A stretch of DNA of 64,000 bases from JAJZAM01 sp027391075 (GCA_027391075.1 DAHYHI010000135.1:62001-126000), one strand, 5' to 3'; shown: positions 53,411 to 62,574, counted from the stretch's first letter. Numbers and translations: made by a program. The notes: a model not told the origin generated them from the sequence alone.

Positions 53411-54256
53411 GTGGCGGAAAGAAAGCTGGGAAGAGGGATCCTCTCGGGTCCCGTAGACGGCGAGTGGCGCCGAGGCCGCGAGTACCGGGAGATAGTTGCC
53501 TCGACGGGTCTTACTGTCACCCACCTTGGGTCGCGCTTCACTGGCGCGGTTGTGGGCTTCGACCAGGGGGCCGTCGTGCTGCGCTCCCTCAACACCGGCC
53601 TTGAGAGACTCTTTGGTATGCACCGGGCGGCGTTCCGCCTGGGCGACGAGACGGTCACGCTGGTAATGCCCCCCGCTCCTGCCCGTGGTGGTGCTTCGGG
53701 AGGAACGGCGCTGCGCCGGACGGCGTCCGGGTCGATCGACGCAGGTCCCCGGCGAGCCCGTGTTGCCAGGCAGAGCCGGGTTCTCGTCGAAGGAATCCAC
53801 GACGCGCAGCTAGTGGAGAAAGTCTGGGGAGACGACCTTAGGGTCGAGGGGATCGTCGTCGAACGCTTGGACGGCATCGACCATCTGGAGGAGTTCATCG
53901 GAGCTTTCGAACCGGCTGGCGACGCCCGCCTCGGCGTTCTCGTGGATCACCTGGTGGACGCGAGCAAAGAGTCTAGGATCGCCCAGCGCCTGCAGGGTCC
54001 TCACGTTCTTATACGAGGGACTCCCTATGTGGACGTCTGGCAGGCCATCCGACCCCATGTCGTCGGGCTGGAGAGCTGGCCTGTAATACCCCGCGGGCGA
54101 TCCTGGAAGGAAGGTATCTGCGACGCGATGGGCGAGTCGGACCCCGGCAGTCTGTGGCGTCGCCTGCTTTCCCAGGTGCGAACCTACGCAGACTTGGAAC
54201 CGGCCCTCGTCGGCGCGGTGGAATCCCTCATCGACTTCGTAGCGGAAACTGCCTGA
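53411..54256 (+). CDS. DUF3097 family protein
   Basis: 281 residues. Actinobacterial family of unknown function. The core reads RVLVEGIHDAQLVEKVWGDDL and LGVLVDHLVDASKESRIAQ, a pattern like the TOPRIM fold (EGxxD and a DxD-like acidic site), so a nuclease or primase-like fold is possible. N-terminal 100 residues are an all-beta region without known motif. GTG start. No membrane helix. Function not assigned; TOPRIM similarity is my inference from the motif. Confidence 0.85.
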   Translation: MAERKLGRGILSGPVDGEWRRGREYREIVASTGLTVTHLGSRFTGAVVGFDQGAVVLRSLNTGLERLFGMHRAAFRLGDETVTLVMPPAPARGGASGGTALRRTASGSIDAGPRRARVARQSRVLVEGIHDAQLVEKVWGDDLRVEGIVVERLDGIDHLEEFIGAFEPAGDARLGVLVDHLVDASKESRIAQRLQGPHVLIRGTPYVDVWQAIRPHVVGLESWPVIPRGRSWKEGICDAMGESDPGSLWRRLLSQVRTYADLEPALVGAVESLIDFVAETA

Positions 54257-54304
54257 GCGGACGTCGTGCCGTTGGTCGGGTCCTCATCCTCAGCCGATTA
54301 ACGC

Positions 54305-55366
54305 TCAGCCGGGGGGTGTGCGCCGGGCGCACTGGATCGACTGGCGGTCTGCCGGTCGCCCCGCGCTACGATCCGGGGCGGCGGAGGCCTCGACGTGGTT
54401 ACGAACCAGTGGAGAGTGGTCCAGTGAGGCGACGCCGCCGACTATCGCAGCTATACCAGCCGCCAAGACAGCATCGCCGGTTACCCCGATCTGGCCGAGG
54501 CTCTCCCCGAAGACCACAGTAGCTATCAGCGAGGCTGCTATCGGTTCGCCGACGTCGAGCAGCGGAAGCGAGACAGCGAGAGGGCCCGACTGGTAGGTGT
54601 TGACGGTCAAGGTCATGCCCGCAATCCCGAGGGCGGCGAGCACCCATGGCTGCCAGGTGCCGAGGAACCCAATCCCGTGAACGGCCAGTTGGTGGGTCGT
54701 CGCCTTGGTGATAATCGACAGAAGACCGAAAGTGACTCCGGCGGCGCCCGCGAGGAGGCTGGTCCGGGCGATGGCACCTGTCCGTCTCGACACTGCCAAG
54801 AGCCCCAATACCACGGCTGCCACCGAACCGAACAGCACCAGCCAGCGCTCTGGGGGAGCGGAGATCGGCGTGTTCGAAGGGTGAACCACAATCAGCAGCG
54901 CCAGTAGACCGCTGCTTACCAGGGCGATCCCGGTCCATTCCGCCTTGCCGAGAGGGTGCTTGGCTATGAACGCGGCCAGAGGGATAGCGAAAGCGAGCTC
55001 CGCCACGATCAGGGGCTGCACTAACACGACGGGAGCTATCGACAGGGCAGTAGCCTCCATGGCGAACCCGGCTATCGAAGCGACCAGACCGACCAGCCAG
55101 ATGGGGTCCCGCCCGACACGGACGAGCAGGCCCCCATCGATTGTCTTGGACGTGCGTGGCGGACGGTCGGACTCCGAAGTGTCGGTTCCCCGTTCCGCTG
55201 CGTCGTCGCCTTGCTTGTCAGAAGTTGGGGTATCCGCGTTGGGATCGCTGCCGGCCGGGTAGGGCTGGCGGGCTATCGCCGACATCTGCGTAACGTTCGA
55301 GACAGCGAAAGAGGCCGCAGCCCCGAGGGCCAGCGCTACAGCGGCGAACCTCGCTCCGCTCAGCAT
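54305..55366 (-). CDS. DMT-superfamily transporter (NIPA/EamA-like)
   Basis: 353 residues, about nine or ten helices. A polar Asp/Ser/Thr insertion (residues 37-75) lies between helix 1 and helix 2. SIAGFAMEATALSIAPVVLVQPLIV resembles the NIPA Mg2+-transporter-like subgroup of the drug/metabolite superfamily. Substrate unknown. ATG 55366. The C-terminal 35 residues are polar and Arg-rich. Converges on the DUF3097 gene. Confidence 0.8.
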   Translation of the reverse strand: MLSGARFAAVALALGAAASFAVSNVTQMSAIARQPYPAGSDPNADTPTSDKQGDDAAERGTDTSESDRPPRTSKTIDGGLLVRVGRDPIWLVGLVASIAGFAMEATALSIAPVVLVQPLIVAELAFAIPLAAFIAKHPLGKAEWTGIALVSSGLLALLIVVHPSNTPISAPPERWLVLFGSVAAVVLGLLAVSRRTGAIARTSLLAGAAGVTFGLLSIITKATTHQLAVHGIGFLGTWQPWVLAALGIAGMTLTVNTYQSGPLAVSLPLLDVGEPIAASLIATVVFGESLGQIGVTGDAVLAAGIAAIVGGVASLDHSPLVRNHVEASAAPDRSAGRPADRQSIQCARRTPPG

Positions 55367-55606
55367 TTCCGGCTACCCAACTTCATCTTCTTGGCGTCTC
55401 TATGCTTTTTGTCCGCATCCATTTTTGGCTGTCTAGCCGGTCACTCGGACCGTGCTGGTTATCGTCATAGTCCAGCGTGGCGCTGGGGAGCCTGCCCACA
55501 GCAGTCTTCTATCACTTCTCTACCTTCACCATACCGGCCGCGACGCCGCTGCCGGGACGGCGACTGCGGGCTGGGCTGGGCTGGCTAGCGGCTTGTGTTC
55601 GGGTGT

Positions 55607-55612
55607 TATCCT
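55607..55612 (+). promoter_or_regulatory. -10 element (TATCCT) of the amidohydrolase gene
   Basis: TATCCT ends 9 nt before GTG 55622, and no Shine-Dalgarno is visible. The 255-bp gap upstream holds short GGGCT repeats near 55568-55583 and nothing else I recognise. Confidence 0.4.
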
Positions 55613-55621
55613 TTCCGGGCG

Positions 55622-56800
55622 GTGAGAACTAGGTCGTCTGGCCCTGTCACAGGCTTCCCGGGGACCGGAGCCCAGGGGGGCTACGTCGATCACCACGTGC
55701 ACTTCATGGCGTCAGTCGCAGCGGGTCTCTCTATCGACGTGTCGGCTTCGACCTCGCTGCGTGACCTCCTCGGCCGGCTGGGGGACGGTATCGACCAAGG
55801 CGCGGGGAACCTTTCGGGGGGCTGGATCCGCGCTTGGGGTTACGACGAGGCGCTAATGCAAGAAGGAACCCACCCGACGCGCTGGGACCTCGACCGAGTC
55901 TGCCGATCGAAAGATGGCGAAGACGTTCCTTTAGTCCTGCACCATCGAAGCGGCCACGTCGCGGTACTGAACTCGGCGGCGCTTCGCCAACTCGACTCGG
56001 AGGACCATCACGACGGTGTCATGTTCGACGGGCACGACGTACTTGCCGGGACACCGAAGTTGGACATCGCAGCGCTGACTTCGGCGGCGATGTCTCTGAG
56101 CAGAAAGTGGGCGGCCGCAGGAATCGGGGCATTCGTGGACGCTACGCACACGAACGGCCCGGGCGAGCTCGACTTGATGGCGAGGTGGTGCGTTGAAGAG
56201 GTCGTCGCCCAGGACGTAGAGATGATGGTCGGCCTCGATCACATCCACCAGGTCCCCCCCTACGGGACGGTTGTCGCCGGCCTCTCCGCCGCGGGGTCAG
56301 GGCGGCTATCGGTTGGCCCGGTCAAATTGATGCCGCTGCCCGGCCGGCTCGGGGGGCTGGAAACAGCGGTCGCAGAGGCCCACGGGGAGGGATTCCCCGT
56401 GGCCGTCCACGTCGTAGACGTCGAGACCCTGCAGGTGACCCTGGAGGCTTTCGCCAAATCCCCGCCGCCCTCTGGGCTGACTGACCGCTTGGAGCACAAC
56501 GCGCTAAGTCTGCCCGAGCAGGTTCGGGCGATCGCGGACAGCGGCGCCCGTGTCGTTGTCAACCCGGGGTTCCTGGCGACCCGGAAAGTTAAGTACCTAC
56601 GCGAGCTATCCGAGATCGAGCGAGGGTGGCTCATCCGGATGCGTTCGCTGGTCGACGCGGGGGTGGACCTGCGGGCGGGGTCGGACTCACCGGTCAGCGC
56701 CGCAGACCCCGAACAAATAATCCGTTGCGCAACAAACCACCCTTTCGCACCGGGCGAGTCGCTGAGCCCGGCGGCAGCGACGTCTCTCCTGTCTAGGTAG
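55622..56800 (+). CDS. Amidohydrolase-superfamily protein (YtcJ/Amidohydro_3-like)
   Basis: 392 residues, metal-dependent hydrolase. Metal ligands: HxH in YVDHHVHFMA, the bridging Lys in VKLMPLPG, His in VAVHVVDVE, His in EHNALSLP, and Asp in AGSDSPVSAADP. The domain lacks the usual N-terminal beta-sandwich before HxH, so it is shorter than YtcJ (about 530). GTG 55622 is chosen over an upstream ATG-less frame. Cytoplasmic. Substrate unknown. Confidence 0.82.
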   Translation: MRTRSSGPVTGFPGTGAQGGYVDHHVHFMASVAAGLSIDVSASTSLRDLLGRLGDGIDQGAGNLSGGWIRAWGYDEALMQEGTHPTRWDLDRVCRSKDGEDVPLVLHHRSGHVAVLNSAALRQLDSEDHHDGVMFDGHDVLAGTPKLDIAALTSAAMSLSRKWAAAGIGAFVDATHTNGPGELDLMARWCVEEVVAQDVEMMVGLDHIHQVPPYGTVVAGLSAAGSGRLSVGPVKLMPLPGRLGGLETAVAEAHGEGFPVAVHVVDVETLQVTLEAFAKSPPPSGLTDRLEHNALSLPEQVRAIADSGARVVVNPGFLATRKVKYLRELSEIERGWLIRMRSLVDAGVDLRAGSDSPVSAADPEQIIRCATNHPFAPGESLSPAAATSLLSR

Positions 56801-56884
56801 CCGGGCAGGGGCTGAGCGGGCGGCGCAGCGGAGCGCATCGTGGTTGCACGGGGCGGCGCAACTGTGAGCCTGGGCGGTAAGATA

Positions 56885-56901
56885 GTTAGCCAAGCAAACT
56901 G
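56885..56901. promoter_or_regulatory. Near-perfect dyad upstream of the first tandem MFS gene
   Basis: Arms AGTTAGC (56885-56891 region) and GCAAACT flank CAA, with one mismatch. It lies just after a possible -10 TAAGAT (56878-56883), the usual place for a MarR/TetR-type operator of an efflux pump. The binding protein is unknown; the MerR gene downstream (60675) is a candidate but its family prefers longer dyads within the spacer. Confidence 0.4.
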
Positions 56902-56981
56902 AATGTGCTGTCGAACGGTGCAGCCACAAGTCGCCGCCGACTCGGCCGGACAAGCCGAGGACGACGGAAGCGAGGTGTCCA

Positions 56982-58730
56982 ATGCAAGGTACAGATTCCA
57001 CAACACACCGGAGGGCAAAGCGGGGCGGCAGCGGGGAGGTGGGGGCCGGCGGGGGAGCGGGGGACAGTACAGCCGAGGATCGTTACAAGTGGGTTGCGTT
57101 GTTCAACGTGACGTTAGGGGTCCTCATGGCGACCATCGACTCGTCGATCATGCTCATAGCTATGCCCGACATCTTTAGGGGTATCAAGCTGAACCCTCTC
57201 GTGCCGGGGAACAGTTTCTACCTGCTTTGGATGATCCTCGGCTTCCTCGTCGTCAGCAGCGTGCTGGTCGTAAGCCTTGGCCGACTGGGTGACATGTTCG
57301 GGCGGGTCAAGATGTACAACCTTGGTTTTCTGGTTTACACCCTGTCGTCGTTGGTTTTGACCGTCGATTGGATGACCGGACCGTCCGGGGCAATCTGGCT
57401 GATAGTGGGTCGCATAGCCCAAGGTGTGGGGGCCGCCTTCGTGATCGCCAACTCTGCGGCGATCCTCACCGACGCGTTCCCGTCCAACCAGCGCGGTCTA
57501 GCGCTTGGCATCAACAACATAGCCGGGATCAGTGGGTCGTTCATAGGCCTGATCCTGGGAGGCCTTCTCGGCCCAATCGAGTGGCGCCTCGTCTTTTTGA
57601 TCTCGGTACCTATCGGCGCCCTTGGAACCGTGTGGGCGTACAAGAAGCTCCGTGACACCGGCATTCGCCGGCCTTCATCGATCGACTGGTGGGGCAACGC
57701 CACCTTCGCTGTCGGCCTTATCCTCATAATGATAGGTATCACCTATGGAATCGAGCCATACGGGCGTGAGACTATGGGGTGGACCAGTCCCAGGGTAGAC
57801 CTCGAGTTGGGTCTCGGTGTGGCGATCCTCGTGGCCTTCGCGCTGGTCGAGCGGCGAGTCGAGAACCCTATGTTCAGGCTCCCGCTGTTTAAGATCAAGG
57901 CGTTCACGTTCGGGACTCTGTCCACTTTCCTTTCTGCAGTTGGCCGGGGTGGATTGATGTTCATGCTGATCATCTGGTTGCAGGGAATCTGGCTGCCGGA
58001 ACATGGATATAGCTTCACCCGGACGCCTCTTTGGGCCGGGATCTACATGCTGCCGCTGACAGTAGGATTTTTGCTGGCTGGACCGCTGTCAGGGTACCTG
58101 TCGGATCGTTACGGGGCCCGTCCCTTCGCCACCGGCGGGATGATCGCTGCGGCAGTGAGCTTCTTCGCTTTAGAGCAATTGCCTATCGACTTCTCCTACC
58201 CGGTTTTCGGTGCGCTGCTGTTCTTGAACGGACTGGGAATGGGAGCGTTCGCAGCTCCGAACCGCGCAGGGGTGATGAACAGCCTCCCACCGGCTGACCG
58301 TGGGGCGGGCGGCGGCATGAACTCCACGTTCCAGAACTCCGCTCAGGTGCTGTCGATAGGAATTTTCTTCACCTTGATGATCATCGGCCTGTCAAGCTCG
58401 TTGACGGCAAGCCTGACCAACGGGCTGGTCTCTCACGGCGTCAACGCTGCTACCGCCTCCCAGGTCGCGCACCTTCCACCGGTGTCGGTCCTCTTCGCAG
58501 CCTTCCTCGGATACAACCCTGTGCAGACCCTCGTGCCGCAAAAGGCGCTGGCGGCTGTATCCAAAGCTAACTACGCGACCCTGACAGGTCGTTCGTTCTT
58601 CTCTCACCTGATATCCAAGCCGTTCTCGAGTGGGCTGCACGAGGCTTTCCTGTTCGCGATCATCGCCTGCGTGGTGGCAGCAGCCGCCTCATGGTCTCGG
58701 GGTAAGCGATTCGTCAACGAAAACACATGA
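56982..58730 (+). CDS. MFS transporter, DHA2 family (tandem copy 1)
   Basis: 582 residues, 14 helices. Short polar Gly-rich N-terminus, then helix 1 VALFNVTLGVLMATIDSSIM and motif A LGRLGDMFGRVKMYN; helix-5 region ILTDAFPSNQRGLALG. Closely related along its whole length to the next gene (both have LIIWLQGIWLP and FGYNPVQ-like text near the C-terminus), so the pair arose by duplication. ATG 56982 follows GAGG. Drug or metabolite export is inferred from family; substrate unknown. Confidence 0.88.
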   Translation: MQGTDSTTHRRAKRGGSGEVGAGGGAGDSTAEDRYKWVALFNVTLGVLMATIDSSIMLIAMPDIFRGIKLNPLVPGNSFYLLWMILGFLVVSSVLVVSLGRLGDMFGRVKMYNLGFLVYTLSSLVLTVDWMTGPSGAIWLIVGRIAQGVGAAFVIANSAAILTDAFPSNQRGLALGINNIAGISGSFIGLILGGLLGPIEWRLVFLISVPIGALGTVWAYKKLRDTGIRRPSSIDWWGNATFAVGLILIMIGITYGIEPYGRETMGWTSPRVDLELGLGVAILVAFALVERRVENPMFRLPLFKIKAFTFGTLSTFLSAVGRGGLMFMLIIWLQGIWLPEHGYSFTRTPLWAGIYMLPLTVGFLLAGPLSGYLSDRYGARPFATGGMIAAAVSFFALEQLPIDFSYPVFGALLFLNGLGMGAFAAPNRAGVMNSLPPADRGAGGGMNSTFQNSAQVLSIGIFFTLMIIGLSSSLTASLTNGLVSHGVNAATASQVAHLPPVSVLFAAFLGYNPVQTLVPQKALAAVSKANYATLTGRSFFSHLISKPFSSGLHEAFLFAIIACVVAAAASWSRGKRFVNENT

Positions 58731-58768
58731 AAAGTCCTCACAGTCGATGCCGGTTGACCGCCGCCGTG

Positions 58769-58780
58769 TGACCAAGGTCA
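58769..58780. repeat. Short palindrome TGACC-AA-GGTCA between the MFS paralogues
   Basis: Two 5-bp arms around AA in the 118-bp gap. A possible -10 TATCCT follows at 58815-58820, so the second pump may have its own promoter. The palindrome could be an operator but is short. Confidence 0.3.
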
Positions 58781-58848
58781 AGAGGAAAATCTACCGTTGA
58801 CGTGAGAGTCGCGTTATCCTGATCTGGTCGTACCCAAGGAGGGCGAAG

Positions 58849-60678
58849 TTGAGCCAGACAGGATCAGTCGTGCCGGACGAGCGGACAGGCAGAGACGAAC
58901 GAGCAGGTCGAAAAGATCATGGGGCGCACCCCGACAGGTACAAGTGGATCGCCCTTTCCAACACGACCCTAGGCATCTTGATGGTCACTATCAACCAGTC
59001 GATACTGCTGATTTCCCTTCCCGACATATTCCGAGGGATCAAGCTCAATCCGCTGACACCGTCCAACACCTCCTACTTCCTCTGGACGCTCATGGGGTTC
59101 ATGCTGGTTACCAGCGTTTTAGTCGTCAGTCTTGGCCGAGTGGGCGACATGTACGGGCGGGTCAAGATGTACAACCTCGGCTTCGCGGTCTTTACTGTCT
59201 TTTCGATTCTTCTGTCGGTTACCTGGCTGTCAGGATCGGCTGGGGCTATTTGGATCATCGTCATGCGCGTCTTCCAGGGCGTCGGCGGTTCGTTCCTGTT
59301 CGCGAACTCGAGCGCTATCCTCACCGACGCTTTCCCTGAGAACGAACGAGGCAAGGCGATGGGAATCAACGGTGTGGCAGCTGTGAGCGGCTCGTTCCTC
59401 GGGCTTATCCTTGGCGGCCTTCTCGGTCCTGTCCAGTGGCGTCTGGTGTTCTTGGTTTCGGTGCCGTTCGGAATCTTCGGAACGGTATGGGCGTATCACA
59501 AGCTGCGTGACAATGGGGTTCGAGTGCCGTCCAAGATCGACTGGGTCGGAAACGTTACCTTCGCTGTCGGCCTGATATCGGTTCTGACCGGGATTGTGTA
59601 CTCCCTGCTGCCCTACGGGGGCCACAGCACCGGCTGGACCAACCCCTGGGTTCTAGTGGCGATATTCGGAGGCATTGCAGTCCTCCTAGCGTTCGTGTGG
59701 GTCGAGAAGAGGGTTGCCAACCCAATGTTCCGACTCGAGTTGTTCTCCATCAGACCTTTCACCGCAGGGGCGGTGTCCGGGCTGCTAGGAGCCCTCGGGC
59801 GTGGTGGCCTGCAGTTCATGCTGATCATCTGGTTGCAGGGCATCTGGCTTCCTCAGCACGGCTACAGCTTCAGCCAGACCCCCCTGTGGGCGGGGATCTA
59901 TTTGATCCCGCTGACGCTTGGCTTCCTGGCGGTCGGACCGGTGGCAGGAATTCTGTCAGACCGCTACGGCGCCCGCTGGCTGTCGAGCGCCGGTCTGGCC
60001 ATGTCGGCGGCCGCGTTCTTGTTGCTCAACACCTTGCCGATGAACTTCTCATACCTCCCGTTCGCCGGACTGGTTCTCCTGTTCGCCCTCGGTATGGGAC
60101 TGTTCTTTACCCCGAACCAGGCCTCTGTCATGAACAGTCTTCCCCCCAACCAGCGCGGCGCGGGAGCTGGAATGCTCAACACGTTCCAGAACTCCGCTCA
60201 GGTGCTGTCTATGGGACTTTTCTTCACTATCGTCACCCTGGGCCTGGCGGCGACGCTCCCCTCGCATCTCTACGCAGGGCTCACGGCCGCCGGGGTTGCC
60301 CCCGCAGCAGCACACCGGGTGGCTTCCGAGCCGCCGATAGGGAGCCTGTTCTCGGCATTCCTCGGCTTCAACCCCGTACAGCAACTGTTGGGACCAGCCG
60401 GTCTCGCCCATCTGAGTGCCACCCAGGTGGCCTATGTCACTGGACGTTCCTTCTTCCCGTCGCTCATTGAAGCGCCCTTCGCTACGGGCCTTCATCTGGC
60501 TTTCGACTTTGCTGCTGGCGCCTCCGTCGTGGCCATGGTCGTGTCCCTGATGAGAGGTAAACGCTATGTTCACTCCATGAGCGCCGAAGCGTCGACGGCA
60601 GTGCCATCCCAACCCTCTGCCCTAGCCAGCGACGTCGAGCAGGCCGGCCCGGTAAAAGCTACGCAGGCTGCCAGTTGA
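58849..60678 (+). CDS. MFS transporter, DHA2 family (tandem copy 2)
   Basis: 609 residues, 14 helices, paralogue of the preceding gene. Helix 1 ALSNTTLGILMVTINQSILL, motif A LGRVGDMYGRVKMYN, and a shared FMLIIWLQGIWLPQHGYSF. The helix-1 acidic residue of copy 1 (TIDSS) is replaced by Asn (TINQS), so the two may have different substrates or coupling. TTG 58849 is supported by AGGAGGG 5-6 nt upstream. The C-terminal tail (30 residues) is Ala/Ser-rich. The stop overlaps the MerR start. Confidence 0.88.
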   Translation: MSQTGSVVPDERTGRDERAGRKDHGAHPDRYKWIALSNTTLGILMVTINQSILLISLPDIFRGIKLNPLTPSNTSYFLWTLMGFMLVTSVLVVSLGRVGDMYGRVKMYNLGFAVFTVFSILLSVTWLSGSAGAIWIIVMRVFQGVGGSFLFANSSAILTDAFPENERGKAMGINGVAAVSGSFLGLILGGLLGPVQWRLVFLVSVPFGIFGTVWAYHKLRDNGVRVPSKIDWVGNVTFAVGLISVLTGIVYSLLPYGGHSTGWTNPWVLVAIFGGIAVLLAFVWVEKRVANPMFRLELFSIRPFTAGAVSGLLGALGRGGLQFMLIIWLQGIWLPQHGYSFSQTPLWAGIYLIPLTLGFLAVGPVAGILSDRYGARWLSSAGLAMSAAAFLLLNTLPMNFSYLPFAGLVLLFALGMGLFFTPNQASVMNSLPPNQRGAGAGMLNTFQNSAQVLSMGLFFTIVTLGLAATLPSHLYAGLTAAGVAPAAAHRVASEPPIGSLFSAFLGFNPVQQLLGPAGLAHLSATQVAYVTGRSFFPSLIEAPFATGLHLAFDFAAGASVVAMVVSLMRGKRYVHSMSAEASTAVPSQPSALASDVEQAGPVKATQAAS

Positions 60679-61124
60679 CCACTACCGGCGGAGTCATAGA
60701 ACACGAGAGCCTTATGTCGATCGGCGCCGCTGCGCAGAGCGCAGGTGTAACCGAGAGGGCTCTGCGGTACTACCAGGAACTGGGGTTGATCAAACCAGGA
60801 GTCACCGCAGGCGGATCGAGGCGGTACTCTCGCCGCGACCTTGAGCGTGTAGCGCGAATCCGGGAGTTGCAGGCCCTGCTCGGCTTCAACCTGGACGAGA
60901 TCGCAGTGGTCCTGGCCAACGAAGATCGCACAGCCGAGATCAAAGAGGCCTACCTAGACGAGGAGACTCCTGACTCCCGTCGGCGCCAACTGCTCGAAGA
61001 GTCCCTGGAACTGGCAAGCCAGATGCGCCGGACCGTGGAGGCTAAACGCCTGGCCCTGGAGTCCTTCCTCGACGACCTTGACCAGCGGATCGAGCGGATC
61101 CGTGCCAAGATGGCTGACGCCTAG
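60675..61124 (+). CDS. MerR-family transcriptional regulator
   Basis: 149 residues. N-terminal winged helix: MSIGAAAQSAGVTERALRYYQELGLI then RRYSRRDLERVARI; C-terminal part is a long coiled-coil (LLEESLELASQMRRTVEAKRL). No Cys is present, so it is not a metal sensor like MerR or CueR; it fits drug- or organic-ligand sensors. TTG 60675 overlaps the pump stop (TTGA), so it is coupled to the second MFS; ATG 60714 is the other possible start. It probably controls the two pumps, as is usual for this arrangement. Confidence 0.87.
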   Translation: MTTTGGVIEHESLMSIGAAAQSAGVTERALRYYQELGLIKPGVTAGGSRRYSRRDLERVARIRELQALLGFNLDEIAVVLANEDRTAEIKEAYLDEETPDSRRRQLLEESLELASQMRRTVEAKRLALESFLDDLDQRIERIRAKMADA

Positions 61125-61171
61125 AGGCATCGGGGAAGCCGTTACCGCTGGCGTAGGGGTGCGCCCCGACC

Positions 61172-61200
61172 TTGGCAGGAGAGCCCGATCCTGCTAGTTT
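61172..61200 (+). promoter_or_regulatory. Sigma-70-like promoter of the Rpf-domain gene
   Basis: TTGGCA (61172-61177), 17-bp spacer, TAGTTT (61195-61200), then 9 nt to GTG 61210. The spacing suggests a short or absent leader. Confidence 0.55.
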
Positions 61201-61209
61201 CAACTTACT

Positions 61210-62544
61210 GTGGCGAGGACCTGCGAGTCTCCGAGGGCCGCCAGCGACGCTCGCAGCTCACGTTTCGGGCGTTTCGGGCAGCTCGGTCGGGTGGCAATCG
61301 CAGCTCCGGGACTAACCTTGATCCTGGCTTTTTCCGCCTTTGCTTTGGCGCTGTCCCCGGGGGCTTCAAGTCTCCCCGGCTGGGCAACCTGGGGACTTGG
61401 ACCCCGGCCGGCGTTCGCCGTCACCACCGCGTCGGTGAAAGCGCAGATATCTTCGTTGCAAGCGCAGTTCGCCGCCGCCGGGACCGCAGTCCACCGGGCG
61501 ACAGTTGCCTACCAGGAGGCCTTGGCGACTGAGCAAGCCCTAGCCGGCGAGCTAAGCGCTGACCGTGGTCGGGCCGCTCAGGCGGCGGCGTCGCTGGCGG
61601 CGAGTGAGGCTGCCCTGCGCAACGAGCTCGTCGGTGCTTACGTCGGCGGCTACTTCGTCACGCCCGCTGCTCCCGTCTCGCTGAATGGTGTAGGAGTTGC
61701 CGACCCCGCCGTCAGCGAAGGCTACATATCAGTTGCCACAGACACGGTCCGGGGGGTGATAGACCGCTATCAGACGGCCCATAGCGCGTGGGTGGATTCT
61801 GTCGCAACGGTTTCCGCTAGCGAGAAGCAGTCCCAAGAGGCGTTGTCCGCAGCGTCGACAGCTCGGGTAGCAGCGCTGGCCGAGGCGAGCTCGGTAAGCC
61901 AGCAGATCGTAGGTCTTCAGAGCCAGCTGTCGAGCTTGGAAGCCCAGGCGGGGGCGCAGCAGGTAACCGCCCTGCAGGGAGGGCCGGTCGCAGGAGGGCT
62001 CGTCGCCGCCGTCAAAGCCCAAATTGGGGCATCTCCGGCGACAGTGACCTCCTCGGGCCCGATCTCACAAGGTGCGCCTACCGCGACCGACGGAGTTGTT
62101 GGTGGGGCAAGCGCTTCGACGCCTCGGAGCTCAGTGCCTTCCCCGCCGGTGGTCGTCCCCGCGACGCCATCTTTGCCGCCTGCCAGTGTGCCGCCTGCCA
62201 GTGTGGCGCCTTCTACAACGGCGCCGCCTGCGACTAGCCCCCCGGCGACCTCTGCCCCCCCGGCGACCTCTGCCCCGCCGACGACCGCAGCTTCGCCGGG
62301 AGCGCCAACGCCAGCCGACTGGCTTGCTCTAAGGACCTGTGAGAGCGGCGACACCTACACGGAGAACACCGGAAACGGCTATTTCGGCGCCTACCAGTTC
62401 AGCCAAGCCACCTGGACGGGTCTCGGCTACCCGGGTCGGCCCGACCAGGAGCCTCCCGCAATGCAAGACCAAGCGGCTGCCCAACTCCAGGCCGAAGCCG
62501 GGTGGGGAGCGTGGCCGGCGTGCTCGGCGGCCTTGGGTTTGTGA
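61210..62544 (+). CDS. Resuscitation-promoting-factor/transglycosylase-like secreted protein
   Basis: 444 residues. N-terminal signal or anchor helix (LTLILAFSAFALALSPG), then a long Ala/Ser/Gln/Glu-rich coiled-coil (about residues 75-250, like the N-terminus of NlpC/P60-type wall hydrolases), a Pro/Ala/Ser/Thr linker with tandem repeats, and a C-terminal Rpf-type lysozyme domain: LRTCESGDTYTENTGNGYFG with catalytic Glu in CESG, and FSQATWTGLGYPG. Cleaves peptidoglycan glycan strands outside the cell. Typical Rpf proteins have G5/DUF348 or LysM instead of the coiled coil. GTG start. Confidence 0.85.
   Translation: MARTCESPRAASDARSSRFGRFGQLGRVAIAAPGLTLILAFSAFALALSPGASSLPGWATWGLGPRPAFAVTTASVKAQISSLQAQFAAAGTAVHRATVAYQEALATEQALAGELSADRGRAAQAAASLAASEAALRNELVGAYVGGYFVTPAAPVSLNGVGVADPAVSEGYISVATDTVRGVIDRYQTAHSAWVDSVATVSASEKQSQEALSAASTARVAALAEASSVSQQIVGLQSQLSSLEAQAGAQQVTALQGGPVAGGLVAAVKAQIGASPATVTSSGPISQGAPTATDGVVGGASASTPRSSVPSPPVVVPATPSLPPASVPPASVAPSTTAPPATSPPATSAPPATSAPPTTAASPGAPTPADWLALRTCESGDTYTENTGNGYFGAYQFSQATWTGLGYPGRPDQEPPAMQDQAAAQLQAEAGWGAWPACSAALGL
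62175..62204 (+). repeat. 15-bp tandem repeat in the Rpf linker
   Basis: The unit GCCGCCTGCCAGTGT occurs at 62175-62189 and 62190-62204. A further 18-bp periodicity (GGCGACCTCT at 62244 and 62262) follows. Both encode Pro-Ala-rich repeats, and lie in the linker between coiled coil and Rpf domain. Confidence 0.85.
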
Positions 62545-62574
62545 GGCCAGCGATGACACTGCGGCCCCGCCGGC

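Noticed and set aside
55568..55583. GGGCT repeats in the gap before the amidohydrolase
   Set aside because: Only a few imperfect copies; too short to call a repeat array.
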